Assembly: GCA_963682175.1 (NCBI GenBank)
Contig: OY821787.1
Span: 24,034,501-24,098,500, forward strand
Direction: 5' to 3'
From: Triglochin maritima
Taxonomy: Eukaryota; Streptophyta; Magnoliopsida; Alismatales; Juncaginaceae
Length of the DNA stretch: 64,000 nt
Shown here: piece by piece, positions 1 through 11,070 of the stretch
Position numbering within the stretch: position 1 is the stretch's first letter
Layout of the letters: each line of letters opens with the position of its first letter
Translations under genes and position numbers: made by a program
The notes under the pieces: model-generated
The model's database searches: none
What the model was told of the DNA's origin: nothing
What the model saw: only the letters and a program-made list of their open reading frames with translations

Positions 1-2224
1 TTTGATAAAGAAACCAGAAGGGATGAGGTTGGGCTGTGGGGAGCAAGTTGTGGTTGTGTTTGCATGCATTTTGTGCGTGATTTGCCACCACCTCTTGTTG
101 TTTGAAATTATGATTTCTTCGTTGATTTGTTAATGTATTTAACATGCTGTAACATGCGATTTGTCTAGGGTGTTACTGATTTTAGAACTCATGCTCCTAC
201 ATTATTTCATGATCTTGTTTAGGTGATATTTGCATGAATCATTACTGATCACAGATCCTAAGTCTATGCATGACTTAGCAATGAGTCCAGATTTCCATGC
301 ATGAGGTGGTTGCTGATTTAGGTCTTATATTAATGTATCGATTTTTAATTTCGTTCAGACATTAGTTACATGAATTGTTACTATTTTAGGTCACCTAATC
401 TTGCATGATTTCATGACTTGTTACGTCAGTAGTTCATAAGTCATCACTGATTTCAGACCTTATATCTATGCATGATCTAGCTAATAGGTCTAAATAATAC
501 AGCATGACTCATTCTGATTTTAGTCCACTAACGACCAATACAAGTATACGCTCTAATTTGATGATTTCCTAAGATATATTCATGACATCTCATCTGAGAA
601 TAAGTTGCATACTTCCATATAGATGATAATGCAATCGGTAGGGTTGTTATGTGTCGATTGCTATGATTGCTAATCTAGATTGATTTCGTTCCAGCAGTAG
701 CCATATCACATATATAATCTGATTTTCGTGTACCTCCTCTGATATGTCTTGTTATGCTCTCACATGAAAATGAAATCAGAACTCATCCATGTTTTATGCA
801 ACTCATTATATGGCTTATAAGTAGTAAGCAAATCTGAATGCATACATGTATATCAATTTATAAATTGGTTTGGACGATTGATATCACAAGCATGTTTCAT
901 TAGCTTGTGTTATTGTTATATACTTGTGCATGTTCATACCATCTCTGATCATGTTGGGTGTTGCTAGAACTAACGTCCATGTGGTCTGAAATTTAATGAA
1001 TGCTTGTAGTATCTCTTTTGTAATACCTCTTTTTGTTATGGATGTGTTTCTCATACTGAATACATGCTATTGTTTGAATTTCATTTTTTGTTAATTAGGT
1101 ACATCACATACATGTATAATTATCCTTTGAGATCTGTTTTTTTATTTTTATCCCATAATTTAATTGTTGTGAAGGTGCTACATTTTGATATATCTTTAGT
1201 TGCTAAATACATGTGATTCTTTCATAAGTTGTTGTTAAGATGCTACATGCCTATGTATTATTTAGCTACTAGATTTATGGGAATATTCATGTTTAGATTA
1301 TTGTTAGGAAGTTATACTTGTACGCATGACATCGTTGCTGGAAATAGGAAATTGCACTACATGAAAAGGCTAAGCGAACATTTTCATTCAACTATGTGCA
1401 TGATGCTATTCTCTGAAATGTTGGAATCAGAAGTGATTTGCCATCCATTCATGCATCCACACCTATCACTCTATTATCATGATTGCATCGTGGGATCTTG
1501 TATTATGCAGATAGTCTCATATATCTCCTAAACATACTTAGATTCATGCATGAATGAATTCTAAACCCACGATGGCATTATAGTAGAGTGAAGTGTTGTG
1601 AAATCATCTCATCATGACCATAGCTCCCACAGGTTGCATGTTTGATTCTCATGATCTACGATTATCATGGCATGTGCTATACCTAATTTATTATAATTGT
1701 TGTTGTTTCTGTTATGTGTATGATGACGTGAGTGCATGTCGTGCATGCAAGTAAGTTCGTGTTGTGATGTTATGACTATGATTCCATGATTTATTGGTTG
1801 TGTAGATACATCATGCCCATATATATTTAGCCATTGAGATCTTATTATGATTACACGTCTTAATTACTATCCTCATACATCATGTGCATGTAGATATATA
1901 AACGCATGGAGATCTTATTATTAGCACATGATTTAATCACTGCCTAGATATATATATTGTGCATGAGTATTGTCTATCGAGATCTTGTCATTCATTCCAT
2001 GTTTTATTTGTTGTTCTCATACACCTTGTGCATATAGATATAAATATATTGTACGTTCATGTCTGTTTTGTGACTGTATTTTGTGTGACCTTCCTAATTA
2101 GTTTGTTGTCAATAGGCATTATGATCATGTATGATTAGGTTGTTGTTGTTAGGTCATACATATATAGGTTTATAGGTCAAGAATTTGAAACTGTAGTTAT
2201 TGTGTCATGGCCATTGTTGGCAAT
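1..2224 (+). repeat. Diverged Tekay-like LTR sequence, no gene
   Basis: AT-rich sequence dense in CATGCATGA-type words with no credible coding region. Stretches around 1-130 and 450-530 align by eye with 44570-44700 and 44810-44900 of the solo LTR further right (for example GATCTAGCTA in a shared context). It is probably a badly diverged LTR or LTR-derived internal segment joined to the 3' end of the same element. The homology is patchy, so the exact identity is uncertain. Confidence 0.4.
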
Positions 2225-2363
2225 GTTTTTGCATTGCCCCTTTTTTTGTTGTTACTGCAAAGTTTGTGTCCGGAGGATGAAGTAATGAGTTTGTATCCAT
2301 AGCTCTTATTAAGAGTTAGGGATAGCAAATTTCGAGGACGAAATTTATTTAAGGGGGGTAGGT
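2225..2363 (+). other. 3' internal end and polypurine tract of Tekay/Del-like element
   Basis: The segment ends with a TTCGAGGACGAAATTT block and then the purine run AAGGGGGGTAGG (2351-2362), directly before an LTR that starts TGTAAGACCC. This block plus polypurine tract is the usual 3' internal end of plant Tekay/Del chromoviruses, where it primes plus-strand DNA synthesis. No pol gene precedes it here, so the internal region has been deleted. Confidence 0.7.
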
Positions 2364-5174
2364 TGTAAGACCCGCTCTCCTGCTATAATATTAATAAGTC
2401 CACTCTCCTCGGTTATGCATAATTTAGTTATTAGAATGTCAATTTGTGTTATGGTATGTTTGTTTAAGTAGATTTGATTGGACTTCTCGTTGGTCGATCG
2501 AGTGCGACACATCGGGCTAGTGCGCGGTGGTTTTACTCGATCGACTCAATTTGTGTCCGAGTGAGTGTAGGGTCGGTTTTGGGCTAAACCCATGCTGAAG
2601 TGGTGTGGAAGTGGAAGGGTTGCATTAGGGTTTTGGTGTGCATTTTCGTGGCTTTTGGGATGCCTTTGCTGGTGCCATTTTTGGTAAGTGTTGAGGTGGC
2701 TTGATTAGCCATGAAGACTTGGAAGTTGGAGTGTTGTGTGCAAGCAAATAAGCCTACCACCCAGCCATCCTCTTCCCTCTCCTTTCCTTCCTCACGGACC
2801 TCACTTCAGACAACTTATCCTCTCCTCTCCAGCTGATTGGTGGGCTGATCTCCGGCGAGTTGGTGGAGCTACGCCTAGTGCAACTTTTGGTGCGACTAGG
2901 AGAGTGGTGGGCAGAATCTCTGGCTAAGTTCAAGCAATCTTCCTTTCTGATCAGGTATGCTCCTGAACCTTGAAGAGTTGTATGGGAGGGGTGTTGGGTG
3001 GAGGGCCAGCCAGCACCATGTTGGTGGTTGGTGCAATCGGTTGCACCATCAACCGAGTTCCCTTCTAGCATGCGCCTGGAGCATGCGCTAGATGGGGCTG
3101 GCTGTGGGACAGCCAGAGGGACCAGGGCTCCGGCGAGCTCTGGTGAGGTCCGACCAGGAGTGATGAGGTTTCTTCTGGGCTGAGTTTTGGGGTGGACACG
3201 GATCTGGTTGGGTGTGGCTGGTGCACACAAGATCCGACTAGGATTTGTCTTCAACCCTCTTGACTCTTTGTTTGGGTCGGCTGGCTGATCCAGCCGTTCT
3301 AGATGGTGGCAAGGGTCAGGAAAAGGTGTGGAACAACCCTAGGGAGGCTAGGGGTGAGGGGGATCTAGATGGGCTAGCTCGGTCTGAGCAGGGTGCGCTG
3401 GAATGGGCTAGCCATGCGGTTAGTGCACCATGTGCATCAGCTTGCTCGGTTGTTGGGCTGGGCTGCTTGAATGGATCTCTACTGACCATCTCCCACCACA
3501 GACCGCCTGAGCGGAATACTCTAAGAATGTGGGTTGGAGTGGTCAGGGGCTCATGCATCTTGTTGTGAGTCGAATGAAGTTGTTAGCTTGCCTATTGTAA
3601 GTTATCGTGTTCTATGTGTTGAATGTGTTTTCCTCTATATGACTTGTTGTGTTTCAGTAGCTGATATAATATGGTTATATGATCTTATGTGTGTTTATTC
3701 CTGATGTTGTAGTCATGCATGTACTTATGAATGTAAACGGGCTCTTTCATATAATGTGTTGATCGTGTCACATTCTAAAGCAACATATTAACCTGTTGCA
3801 CGCATGTATGCTAGTTTAGAGATCTATATTGTCTACTGATATTTTATGCATGTTCCAGCGTGATTATCCTACTGATATACATGTAATCCATACCCATATT
3901 AACTCTGATCATGCTCTAGGATTTCAGTTATCATTGCATATACACTCTGAAATTAAGGATGCATGCTATCGATTATTGTGGAGTTTGTTTTTGATATATC
4001 TAGCTATAATGCATGATCCCATTCTGTCTTTCATGTCTATATGTTGCTGAAGTGAAGTGTTATGATATGTTTATGTATGACCCTTAGGATATCAGACCTT
4101 ATAACATCCTTATCATGACTCGTAGATGACTCGAGTAGCTATTATCTTGATTTGCCGATCCGGTTATGATTGCTTGCTGTTGTGAGTTTCGTTTGATTCC
4201 TGATTGGGATGTTCTGATTTTAATTTGTTTGGGGGTTGTTAGGAGGGTATCCGGATACCTTTCCTTGAGCTCGTTCCACACACTATAGATGCATCATATT
4301 TTAGATGCTTAAGTAGCTTGCATTGCATTTAATCTGATTAATAATTCTGGGCACATTCTGTTTTCTGGGCCGACGGGCCACGAGTGGGTCCTCTAGCTCC
4401 AGAGGCCATTTGCATAAGACCTTCACGTTGGGAGGCCAGGTGTAAGATAAGTTCTGAGCAGGTACACTGGCATTCTGTCTCAGGGTAGGTATTCCCAAGT
4501 TCGCGATGGCACCATGTAGGTCACTTGCCGCGAATTGGGACACTTATCTGGCGCACCACTTTGTGCCGAGCGGTGGGTCACTATCGACTGACCTCCTTTG
4601 ACCAGAGAGGATGGTGTTCTGGTTCCTATTGAGGAATGATTCAGATGCGCCTGACTGGCATGACTTATGGAGTCGTAGCCTTCTGTTGCATTATGTGCTT
4701 TTCTGTTTCTGTTTCAGATGCTTTTGTCTTAGATAGATTGCATGCATTCTTCCATATAACTCCGATTGGGCCAGAGGCATACTGGGTTTTCTTTATAGAA
4801 AACTCATGCATATGTTGATGCGGTTCTTGCAGGTACTTAGAATCCTACAGGGTAGACTGGACGAGTAGTCGAAGATTCTAAACACGAGGGACACGTCGAC
4901 CTGATTCTCCAGTTTGTCTTTTGCTTCTGTATTTTTTATGATATATTTCCCTTTTGAACTCAATGTAATGTATTTCACCTTGTCACCATATATGGATAAT
5001 CTCTCACTTTTAAATTATTTTTTATGTTAGTCTATCCATGTATAATCTCTCTACGTATTGTCGAGTCGTTGTTTGGTCTGTCTTTTGTAACTCCTTCGGT
5101 CGTCGCGGAGGTCTCTGATCGCGATACTTGTAGTCTTTCCCAGTGTGCATACCCGTGAGATTGGCGGCGTTATA
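2364..5174 (+). mobile_element. 3' LTR of a Tekay/Del-like Ty3 retrotransposon
   Basis: The 2811-bp LTR starts TGTAAGACCCGCTC and ends GGCGGCGTTATA, where the solo copy at 43725-46720 ends GGGGGCGTTACA. The two share long blocks, for example the GGGCCGACGGGCCACGAG region at 4368 and 45808. The final CA has mutated to TA. A polypurine tract lies directly upstream, so this is a 3' LTR on the plus strand. It was inserted into a minus-strand Athila-type LTR, whose sequence resumes at 5175. Small ORFs inside it are non-coding. Confidence 0.8.
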
Positions 5175-5500
5175 TGGGGTGCACCCTTGGTCCCCTAGTT
5201 TGAGCCTGTTTGGTCTTAATTGCCAAATGTTCTTCAAGATCATGGTTTTGACGGATTGTTTTCCCGAAATGTTTTCCACGTGTTTAGGTCTATTTGGATT
5301 TTATCTAGGTCCTTCCTGATATGCAGATGGGTCCTTGTGCATGACAAACAGGTCCATTTTACTTAATTTGAGTCCTTTCTCTTCCTTTATCTTCTTTTAT
5401 TACGTAATACCTGAAATACCACAAACAAACACTCAAGTAGCACAAGATTGGGGTAAAATAAATGATATATAGAATGAATGGAATTTACAATATGCTACTA
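5175..5500 (-). mobile_element. Athila-type LTR fragment
   Basis: This piece matches the 5' portion of the minus-strand LTR at 29475-29810: GTGGGGTGCA, the GGTCCTT/GGTCC words and ACACTCAAGTAGCACAA appear in the same order. It begins exactly where the plus-strand Tekay-like LTR ends and stops where a gag remnant begins. It is therefore the remaining part of an LTR that was inserted into that gag and later split. Confidence 0.6.
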
Positions 5501-5934
5501 ATCACATCTTGTCCTGCACATGCTAGGGGAAGAACTTCTGGTTGAACTCGACCAGAAATTCATCCCAAGTGATGTCTGCCTTATCTCTGAACACGACCCC
5601 TAAAGTTGCTCGCCACCAAGTCACCGCGTACTCCTAAAACATGTAGATCTCCAAGTCCACCTTCCACTCCCTGGGACAACCAATGACCCCAAAGATTTGT
5701 TGGACCTTGTACACCAACTCCTCAGCAGCATCGTGATTAACTCCTCCTTGGAAGATCGACGGATATTGCCTCATAATGTGCTTGTAGACTACCACAACTC
5801 TGTCCACGCGAGGGCGCTTCACCTGATTCTCCACTAGACCACTAAGGTGCCACCACCGCCTCGAGTAGCAACCGACGATACTCCTCCTAGTCGCTCATAG
5901 TCCCATAGGATTCTAGCCTCCGACATGGTGCCAT
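5501..5934 (-). pseudogene. Gag remnant of a minus-strand Tekay-like element
   Basis: Reading minus-strand, the sequence gives a retrotransposon gag fold: FQGGVNHDAAEELVYKVQQI, then KVDLEIYMF, a WWRATLG tryptophan pair and ITWDEFLVEFNQKFFP. This is the pattern of plant Ty3 capsid (Retrotrans_gag family), where the WW and F..KFFP positions are conserved. Stops interrupt it after IYMF and after KFFP, and the C-terminal half and all of pol are missing because an Athila-type LTR lies at its 3' side. The start at 5932-5934 (MAPCRRLE...) is a guess from position relative to the primer site. Non-functional. Confidence 0.6.
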
Positions 5935-6072
5935 AAGTCTTCCAAACATGCAAGAATGACCTATTACTAACCAGAATGCAATTCTAAAAGGAAAGAAATT
6001 ACCGATAGGGTTTGGGCATGATGCCCCACTAGAGACTCTTCAGATAACATACATTTACAGGACCAACCTGTT

Positions 6073-6084
6073 GTGATACCAAGC
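6073..6084 (-). other. Primer-binding site, initiator-Met tRNA type
   Basis: On the minus strand the LTR ends GTTACA and is followed after three bases by TGGTATCAC. That matches the 3' end complement of initiator methionine tRNA used by Tekay/Del elements to prime minus-strand DNA. It fixes the orientation of the neighbouring LTR and gag as one minus-strand element. Confidence 0.7.
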
Positions 6085-6835
6085 TGTAACACCCCCAATC
6101 TCATGGGTACGCACGTTGGGGAAACCGAGAGAATCTTTTGTGATCAAACTCATCCGCGATGACCAAACGAGTTACAATAAAAGTGATACAACAAGACGTA
6201 CATGATAAAAGCATAGATGGATAGACAATACAAGACACAAGCCGAAAAAGGAAATTATCAATATTGAGTTCAATTCTAGAAAATACGTGATAAATAATGC
6301 TGACGCAAAGATAACTGAAGAAGACTGGTCGACAAGTCCCTTATGTACAAAATCCTCCAATACATCTCTAGTCTAACCCCTGTGGGAAACCTAAATACCT
6401 AAGGTGGAATATTCAACAAATATGCGTGGGTTTTCAATAAGAAAACTCCATATGCCCTTGGTCCGAACACAAGATAAAGAGTCATGCATCAAACCCTAAA
6501 TGGGACACATGCAAACAACAAGAGATAACAACTCTACATAGCCGCAACTGCCGGGCATCGCCTGATGTGATCCCTCTACCTAGGAATCTGACCACCAGCC
6601 ATGCCGATCTAATCCACGAGCGGGTCACCCAAAAGTGTGACACACCACTTGGTACAATGTAGTATTCCAGATTGCCACCCCAATTCGCAGCAAAGATCCT
6701 ACATGATACCATTGAAAGCTGGGTATGCCTGTCGTGTGGCAAATGACAGTGTGCACGTCTATGCCTCAATGTTTGCTTGGCTTCTCTACATAGAGGTCTT
6801 TCCATTAACCCCATCAGCCTCAAAATAATAGTGCC
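6085..6835 (-). mobile_element. Tekay-like 5' LTR, 3' portion only
   Basis: Read on the minus strand this ends GTGCGTACCCATGAGATTGG then GGGTGTTACA, matching the ends of the LTRs at 2364-5174 and 43725-46720. Further homology includes GAGTTTTCTTATTGAAAAC and GACTTGTCGACCAG. The upstream part of the LTR is missing because an Athila-type LTR begins near 6836. It is more diverged than the other two Tekay-like LTRs, so it is probably older. Confidence 0.7.
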
Positions 6836-8238
6836 GAGATTAATTCAATTTTAGAAATGCACATGCCCGAGGCATGTACGGGTCAATCAACCGGGAGGTG
6901 TGTCAATTAACAATCGAGTGGGAAAACATAAGAGAAGTTGTTGATTATGCTAACTGCACCACACTATGAATGAATTAACAATTATACTAAACCCCCATGG
7001 AGTGGAGGTGTGTAGGTATGTGTGTGTGAGTGGGTCTTCATTTCAATTATGAACAAGTGTAGTTTGTGTGGCATACAAGTAGAAGCTAGTGTAGAATCTA
7101 AGTGTGGGATACAACACTACATGGAAAACCATGAACATTCATATCTCACATAAAGTTGAGGTTGATTTTAGATTATCAAGCATGCAATAAGTACCTAGTG
7201 TGGCCATTGGAACTTCAATCAATTCTATATACAACCTAAATCATTCATGTGATTGTGCAACAAATAAGGATCCATATATAACAAGCCATTCCAATCAAAC
7301 CATTCCAAGCAACAACATAAACTCTAAAGCTAGCATGAGATAAGTACCTAGTGTGGACATTATCCCATCTAATACAAGTTTAAGCGTGCTATAAGTATAG
7401 ATCTACATTAAGCATATGAAATGACACAAATAAAAGAACCCATCACTATCACATATTCTGCATCACCTCCACCCCCAAAGGGTGATGAAACTACTCACTA
7501 CTCATCAAGAAAATGAGACAAAACAAAATTAAACGAAGCACGCAAGAATTGAAACGAGAAAATATTAAAACTAACAAAACTTCTTTTATTACTCAGTCAC
7601 ATTACAAATAGCATCTCTCCACTAAAGTTTTGCTCCAACGCTTTACTCTAAGTAGAGACAGTGGCCACCAAGAGAGAAGTTATTACAGACGAAGAAGAGT
7701 TCTATTTATAGCCATGAAAAAAGGTAACCGGGGACAACCCTCCTGATATGGGACTAATGAAACTTCTCGAAATGGACGTAAACAATATAAAAAACATCCG
7801 AGCCAAAGAAGGTTTGATTTGGGCCACAGTCAACCACTAATTGGCAATCTAGGGATGGTGATTAGCGGTCACTTTTGGCATGATTTGCCCCAATTTTGGT
7901 TCCCTTCTTGATTGCTTCAATTCTTTACGTGGGTTGCACTTGAATCAGGTTTTTGAGTCTAGGACTGAATCTAGTTGCCAAAACACTCCTCATGATGATG
8001 TAGAGTTTCTTGATTTGCTAATTGACCATTTTGTCTTACATCCGGCTCCTTCCCTCTTGCAAATAGGTCCATTAGTCTCACCGATCAGTCCTTTTCTCGC
8101 GTTTTGTCCTTTTTGTGTCTTCTTCTTCTTAAACCTATTTATTCCTAAAACTTAAACATAAAACTGGTTGCATAACATTGCTTAGATTCAAAATAGAGGA
8201 TAGAAGACATGAATATATGCATGATATGATGTTAGTAA
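6836..8238 (-). mobile_element. Athila-type LTR, minus orientation (solo or partial)
   Basis: The right edge carries the LTR-start block (ATATATGCATGATATGATG read on plus) and the left edge the LTR-end block (GCACATG..GGTACGGGTCAATC..GGAGGTGTGTCAA). In between are the shared TATA box and R/U5 landmarks. The terminal bases are degenerate and I found no convincing target duplication. It separates a Tekay-like LTR on the left from an Athila pol remnant on the right. Confidence 0.65.
7703..7870 (-). promoter_or_regulatory. LTR promoter: dyad pair plus TATA box
   Basis: A TATAAATA box (7703-7710, read minus) with the conserved context TATAAATAGAACTC. Upstream in the reading direction, 123 bp away, lie two related motifs (7833-7846, 7858-7870) of the ACCGCCAATTGGC / GATTGGCGGTC kind found in the other LTRs. 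Confidence 0.6.
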
Positions 8239-9290
8239 TTGACCAAGCAAAATTTAGATCTTCAGTCAAAATTTTCCACTGCGATGATCCCTATCTGTTG
8301 CCCCGACTAAATTTTTGTGTGGTGCGTCCCAGATAATGAGTTTTAAAGTGTGCTCAATTTTTTCTATTCTGAGTCATGGAGGATACTTTAAGCTAAGAAA
8401 ATTTCCAAGAAGGTGCTCCAATCTGGATTTTACTGGCCATCACACTTCAAAGATGCTTACGAATTTTGTAAGCAATGTGATAGGTACTAGCACCTTGGCA
8501 GAATAGGACCACAATATATGATTCCTTTGCAAAATACCCTCGTCGTCTATATTTTCGATATATGGGGCATGGTCCCTTCTCAAACTCTTTTGGGAATGTT
8601 TATATTTTGGTGGCAGTTGACTATATTTCTGAGTGGGTTCAGGCTATCCCCACGAAGACCAATGATAACAAAGTGGTCACTAAATTTTTAACGGACATTT
8701 TCTCACGATTTGGTACACCGCGTACCATAATCAGCGACCATGGCACCCACTTCCGTGATAGCTCCTTTGAAGTGCTTATTAGGAACTATTCGATCACCCA
8801 CCAGCTTGCGACCTCATATTTTCTGCAAACTAATGGGTAGGTCAAAATTTATAGCCATGAATTATAACAAATCCTTGACAAGACAGTTAATTCCTCATGG
8901 AAGATTGGTCTACTAAACTGAATGGCACATTATTACCTTTCCGCACCTCAAATAAGACCAATTCGGGTATGTCCCCATATATGGTAGTTTAAGACAAGGC
9001 TTGCCACTTACTTGATTAAGCAGGCGCGCAACGTAAGCTCGACATCATGGAGTTGGAAGAGCTATGAAATGATCCGTATTAAAAATGCCAAAATGCATAA
9101 GCCCCAAGCCAAGATGTTTCATGATCGCATTATTATGCGAAAAATGTTTTCGGCTGGGCAGAAGGTATTGCTCGACAACTCTCGGTTTCGTCAATTTGAG
9201 AGTAAGCTCATAGTTGTTGGTCGGTCCCATTTATTGTGCAAACTGTATTCCCTCATGGAGCGGTTGAAATCCTAAACCCCACGAACGAAA
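8239..9290 (+). pseudogene. Athila-lineage pol remnant (integrase)
   Basis: Fragmented integrase and flanking sequence of an Athila-type pol. Blocks in order: GACCAAGCAAAATTTAG (equivalent to 49333 in another copy), DDPYLLP, a degenerate zinc-binding region, NSFGNVYILVAVDYISEWVQ (8588-8650), FSRFGTPRTIISDHGTHF with the second catalytic Asp (about 8700-8755), then KMFSAGQKVLLDNSRFRQFE (9143-9202). The first catalytic Asp region reads DIWGM followed by a deletion, and stops and frameshifts are frequent. A minus-strand LTR interrupts the gene; the C-terminal tail reappears at 10730. RT and RNase H are absent on the left. Confidence 0.75.
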
Positions 9291-9294
9291 AACC

Positions 9295-10729
9295 TGATTG
9301 ATTCAGTTATAATAAACCACATGTGCACTGCCACGTTAAAGCGGTGGCAAATACTGATCGATCCACAAGGAGGTGTGTTGACTTTGGTTAGTTTGAAAGC
9401 GAGTGGGAATCAAAGGAGAGAAAGATCGATTAAACTAAAATACACTAAACTAGTAGCAAAAAGGAAGGAAATGAAAGCACAAAACGAACTAAAACTAAGT
9501 AACTAATAGAAGAAGTGATGAATTCAAGAATGGAAAACACATAAGTGGTGGAGTATGTTTACACATAAAATAAGAAGTGATGAATGCATACAATAAGTTC
9601 AAGTGTAGTTAGTGTTTGTGATGCATAAGAAGTACCTCATGGCAAGACCTATCATTCAAAGCACTAACCTAAGTGATTAATATGAGCATGACAAGTTTGT
9701 TATTAAGAACCTAAGCACGCATGGAATGTACCTAAACATTATAGCAGAAGCCATCAACTTAAGTGTTCTCATTAATTCAATCAAGCATACTAACATTTCT
9801 CACATACAACAATGTTTAGCATTCATTCCATCTACATAACATGTAAAAACATCTACTCCACCCCCATAGGGGATGGAACTACTGACTAATCATTACACTA
9901 CAAACTACATTAACAAAACGAAACATTCTAATGAAGGGCAATTATTCTAAGCAAACAAGAAATATTAAAAAAGCTAAATGAATAAAAATTAAACTAAAGA
10001 AGCATGCAAGAATTAAAAGACAAGAGAATATTAAAAGAAACTAAGCAAAAATATTATATTAACATGACTCGCATTGTAAGTGGCATTCTTCTCCACCTTG
10101 AGTTTTTGCTTCAAGGCTTTTACTCCAAGTAGAAAGAATGCCACCAATAAATGGGTAGAATACAAGGGAGGAGGAGGAGTTCTATTTATAGCCATAAAAA
10201 GGCAATCGGGGACAATCCCCCGATATTGGACTAATACACCACCAAAAATAAACATAAAACACCCTAATACATGACCTGACTAAATCTTATCAGATCTGGA
10301 GAAAAACAGATCACCAATCAGCGGTCTTGGACCGCCAATTGGCAGTCTATATGCTTTGGATCAGGTCAGGTTTTGGTGTGTGGTTGTCTGGCTCGATTTC
10401 TTCACATGTAATGCATCCAAGTCGGTTGTTGTAGCTCAGGCCCAAATCAAATTGCCCAAATACTCCTCATGATGGTGTGGAGTTCCTTGATTTTCTCAAT
10501 GACCCTTTGGTTTTCCATTCGGGTCCCTCTCTTGTGCATCTTAGTCCATTAAAGCTACTGTCCTTTTTCTTGTAACTTAGTCCTTTTTCTTGGTTTTAGG
10601 CCCATTTATGCCTCTTCTCCTCAATCTTGTTTATTCCTGAAACTCAAACATGAAACTCATTACATAGCACTGTTTAGGTTCAAGATAATGGATATAAGAC
10701 ACAAATATATGCATGATATGATGTCAACA
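9295..10729 (-). mobile_element. Athila-type solo LTR inserted in pol
   Basis: Minus-orientation LTR with LTR-end block at the left (TGATTGATTCAG, then GTGCACTGCC) and LTR-start block at the right (GCATGATATGATGTCAACA). No primer site or polypurine tract adjoins it. The pol reading EILNPTNE is cut at 9290 and resumes as NVFTVNGQRLKPY at 10736, so the LTR entered a pre-existing coding sequence. No exact target duplication could be resolved. Confidence 0.7.
10183..10347 (-). promoter_or_regulatory. LTR promoter: dyad pair plus TATA box
   Basis: TATAAATA box at 10183-10190 (minus). Two dyads lie 121 bp upstream: TCACCAATCAGCGGTC (10311-10326) and ACCGCCAATTGGCAGTC (10331-10347). The arrangement matches the other Athila-type LTRs in the window. 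Confidence 0.65.
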
Positions 10730-10790
10730 AATGGTAACGTGTTCACAGTTAATGGACAACGCCTGAAACCTTACTGGAGGAGGTTATGAT
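10730..10790 (+). pseudogene. C-terminal tail of Athila pol, split by LTR
   Basis: The plus strand reads NVFTVNGQRLKPYW and soon stops. The same C-terminal motif (VFKVNGQHLKPY) ends the polyprotein of the minus-strand element at 15586-15855. This is the continuation of the integrase remnant at 8239-9290, now separated by the LTR at 9295-10729. Confidence 0.75.
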
Positions 10791-11070
10791 CGTCCATAAG
10801 CCTCCCTCGCACTCAACCATTTGTATGGTTGAGTTTTCATAGGTGTACATATTGTTGTTGTTTTAAAAAAAACACTTGCCCCACTAATGCAGTTGTCGAA
10901 TACGAACGCACGGGCACTACGGGACACCAGACGCTTAAGTGTAGTAACACTGATTGAAGAGCACATTTGACTTGAGTTGTGATTGTTTACTGAGCTACAC
11001 CTACATCTCACTCTCCGCCCACCAAATTCATGTAGTTCAGGACGTCGCATCAAGTTTGCCTCGGGTATGC
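10791..11070 (+). other. Short 3' non-coding region of the split Athila element
   Basis: 280 bp between the pol end and the 3' LTR. It contains a short inverted repeat around CAACCATTTGTATGGTTGAG (10818-10837) and no ORF that I recognise. It is much shorter than the 1.6 kb 3' region of the minus-strand element at 14000-15585, and no clear polypurine run precedes the LTR. Confidence 0.5.

Noticed and set aside
2754..3568. 166- and 107-codon ORFs inside the Tekay-like LTR
   Set aside because: They lie in a GC-richer part of an LTR. The corresponding part of the solo LTR at 43.7-46.7 kb does not keep the frames, so they look like chance ORFs.
9295..10729. Target duplication of the LTR inserted in pol
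   Set aside because: Candidate flanks AAACC/AATGG or CTGAT/ACAAA do not match, and the ends are ambiguous by several bases.
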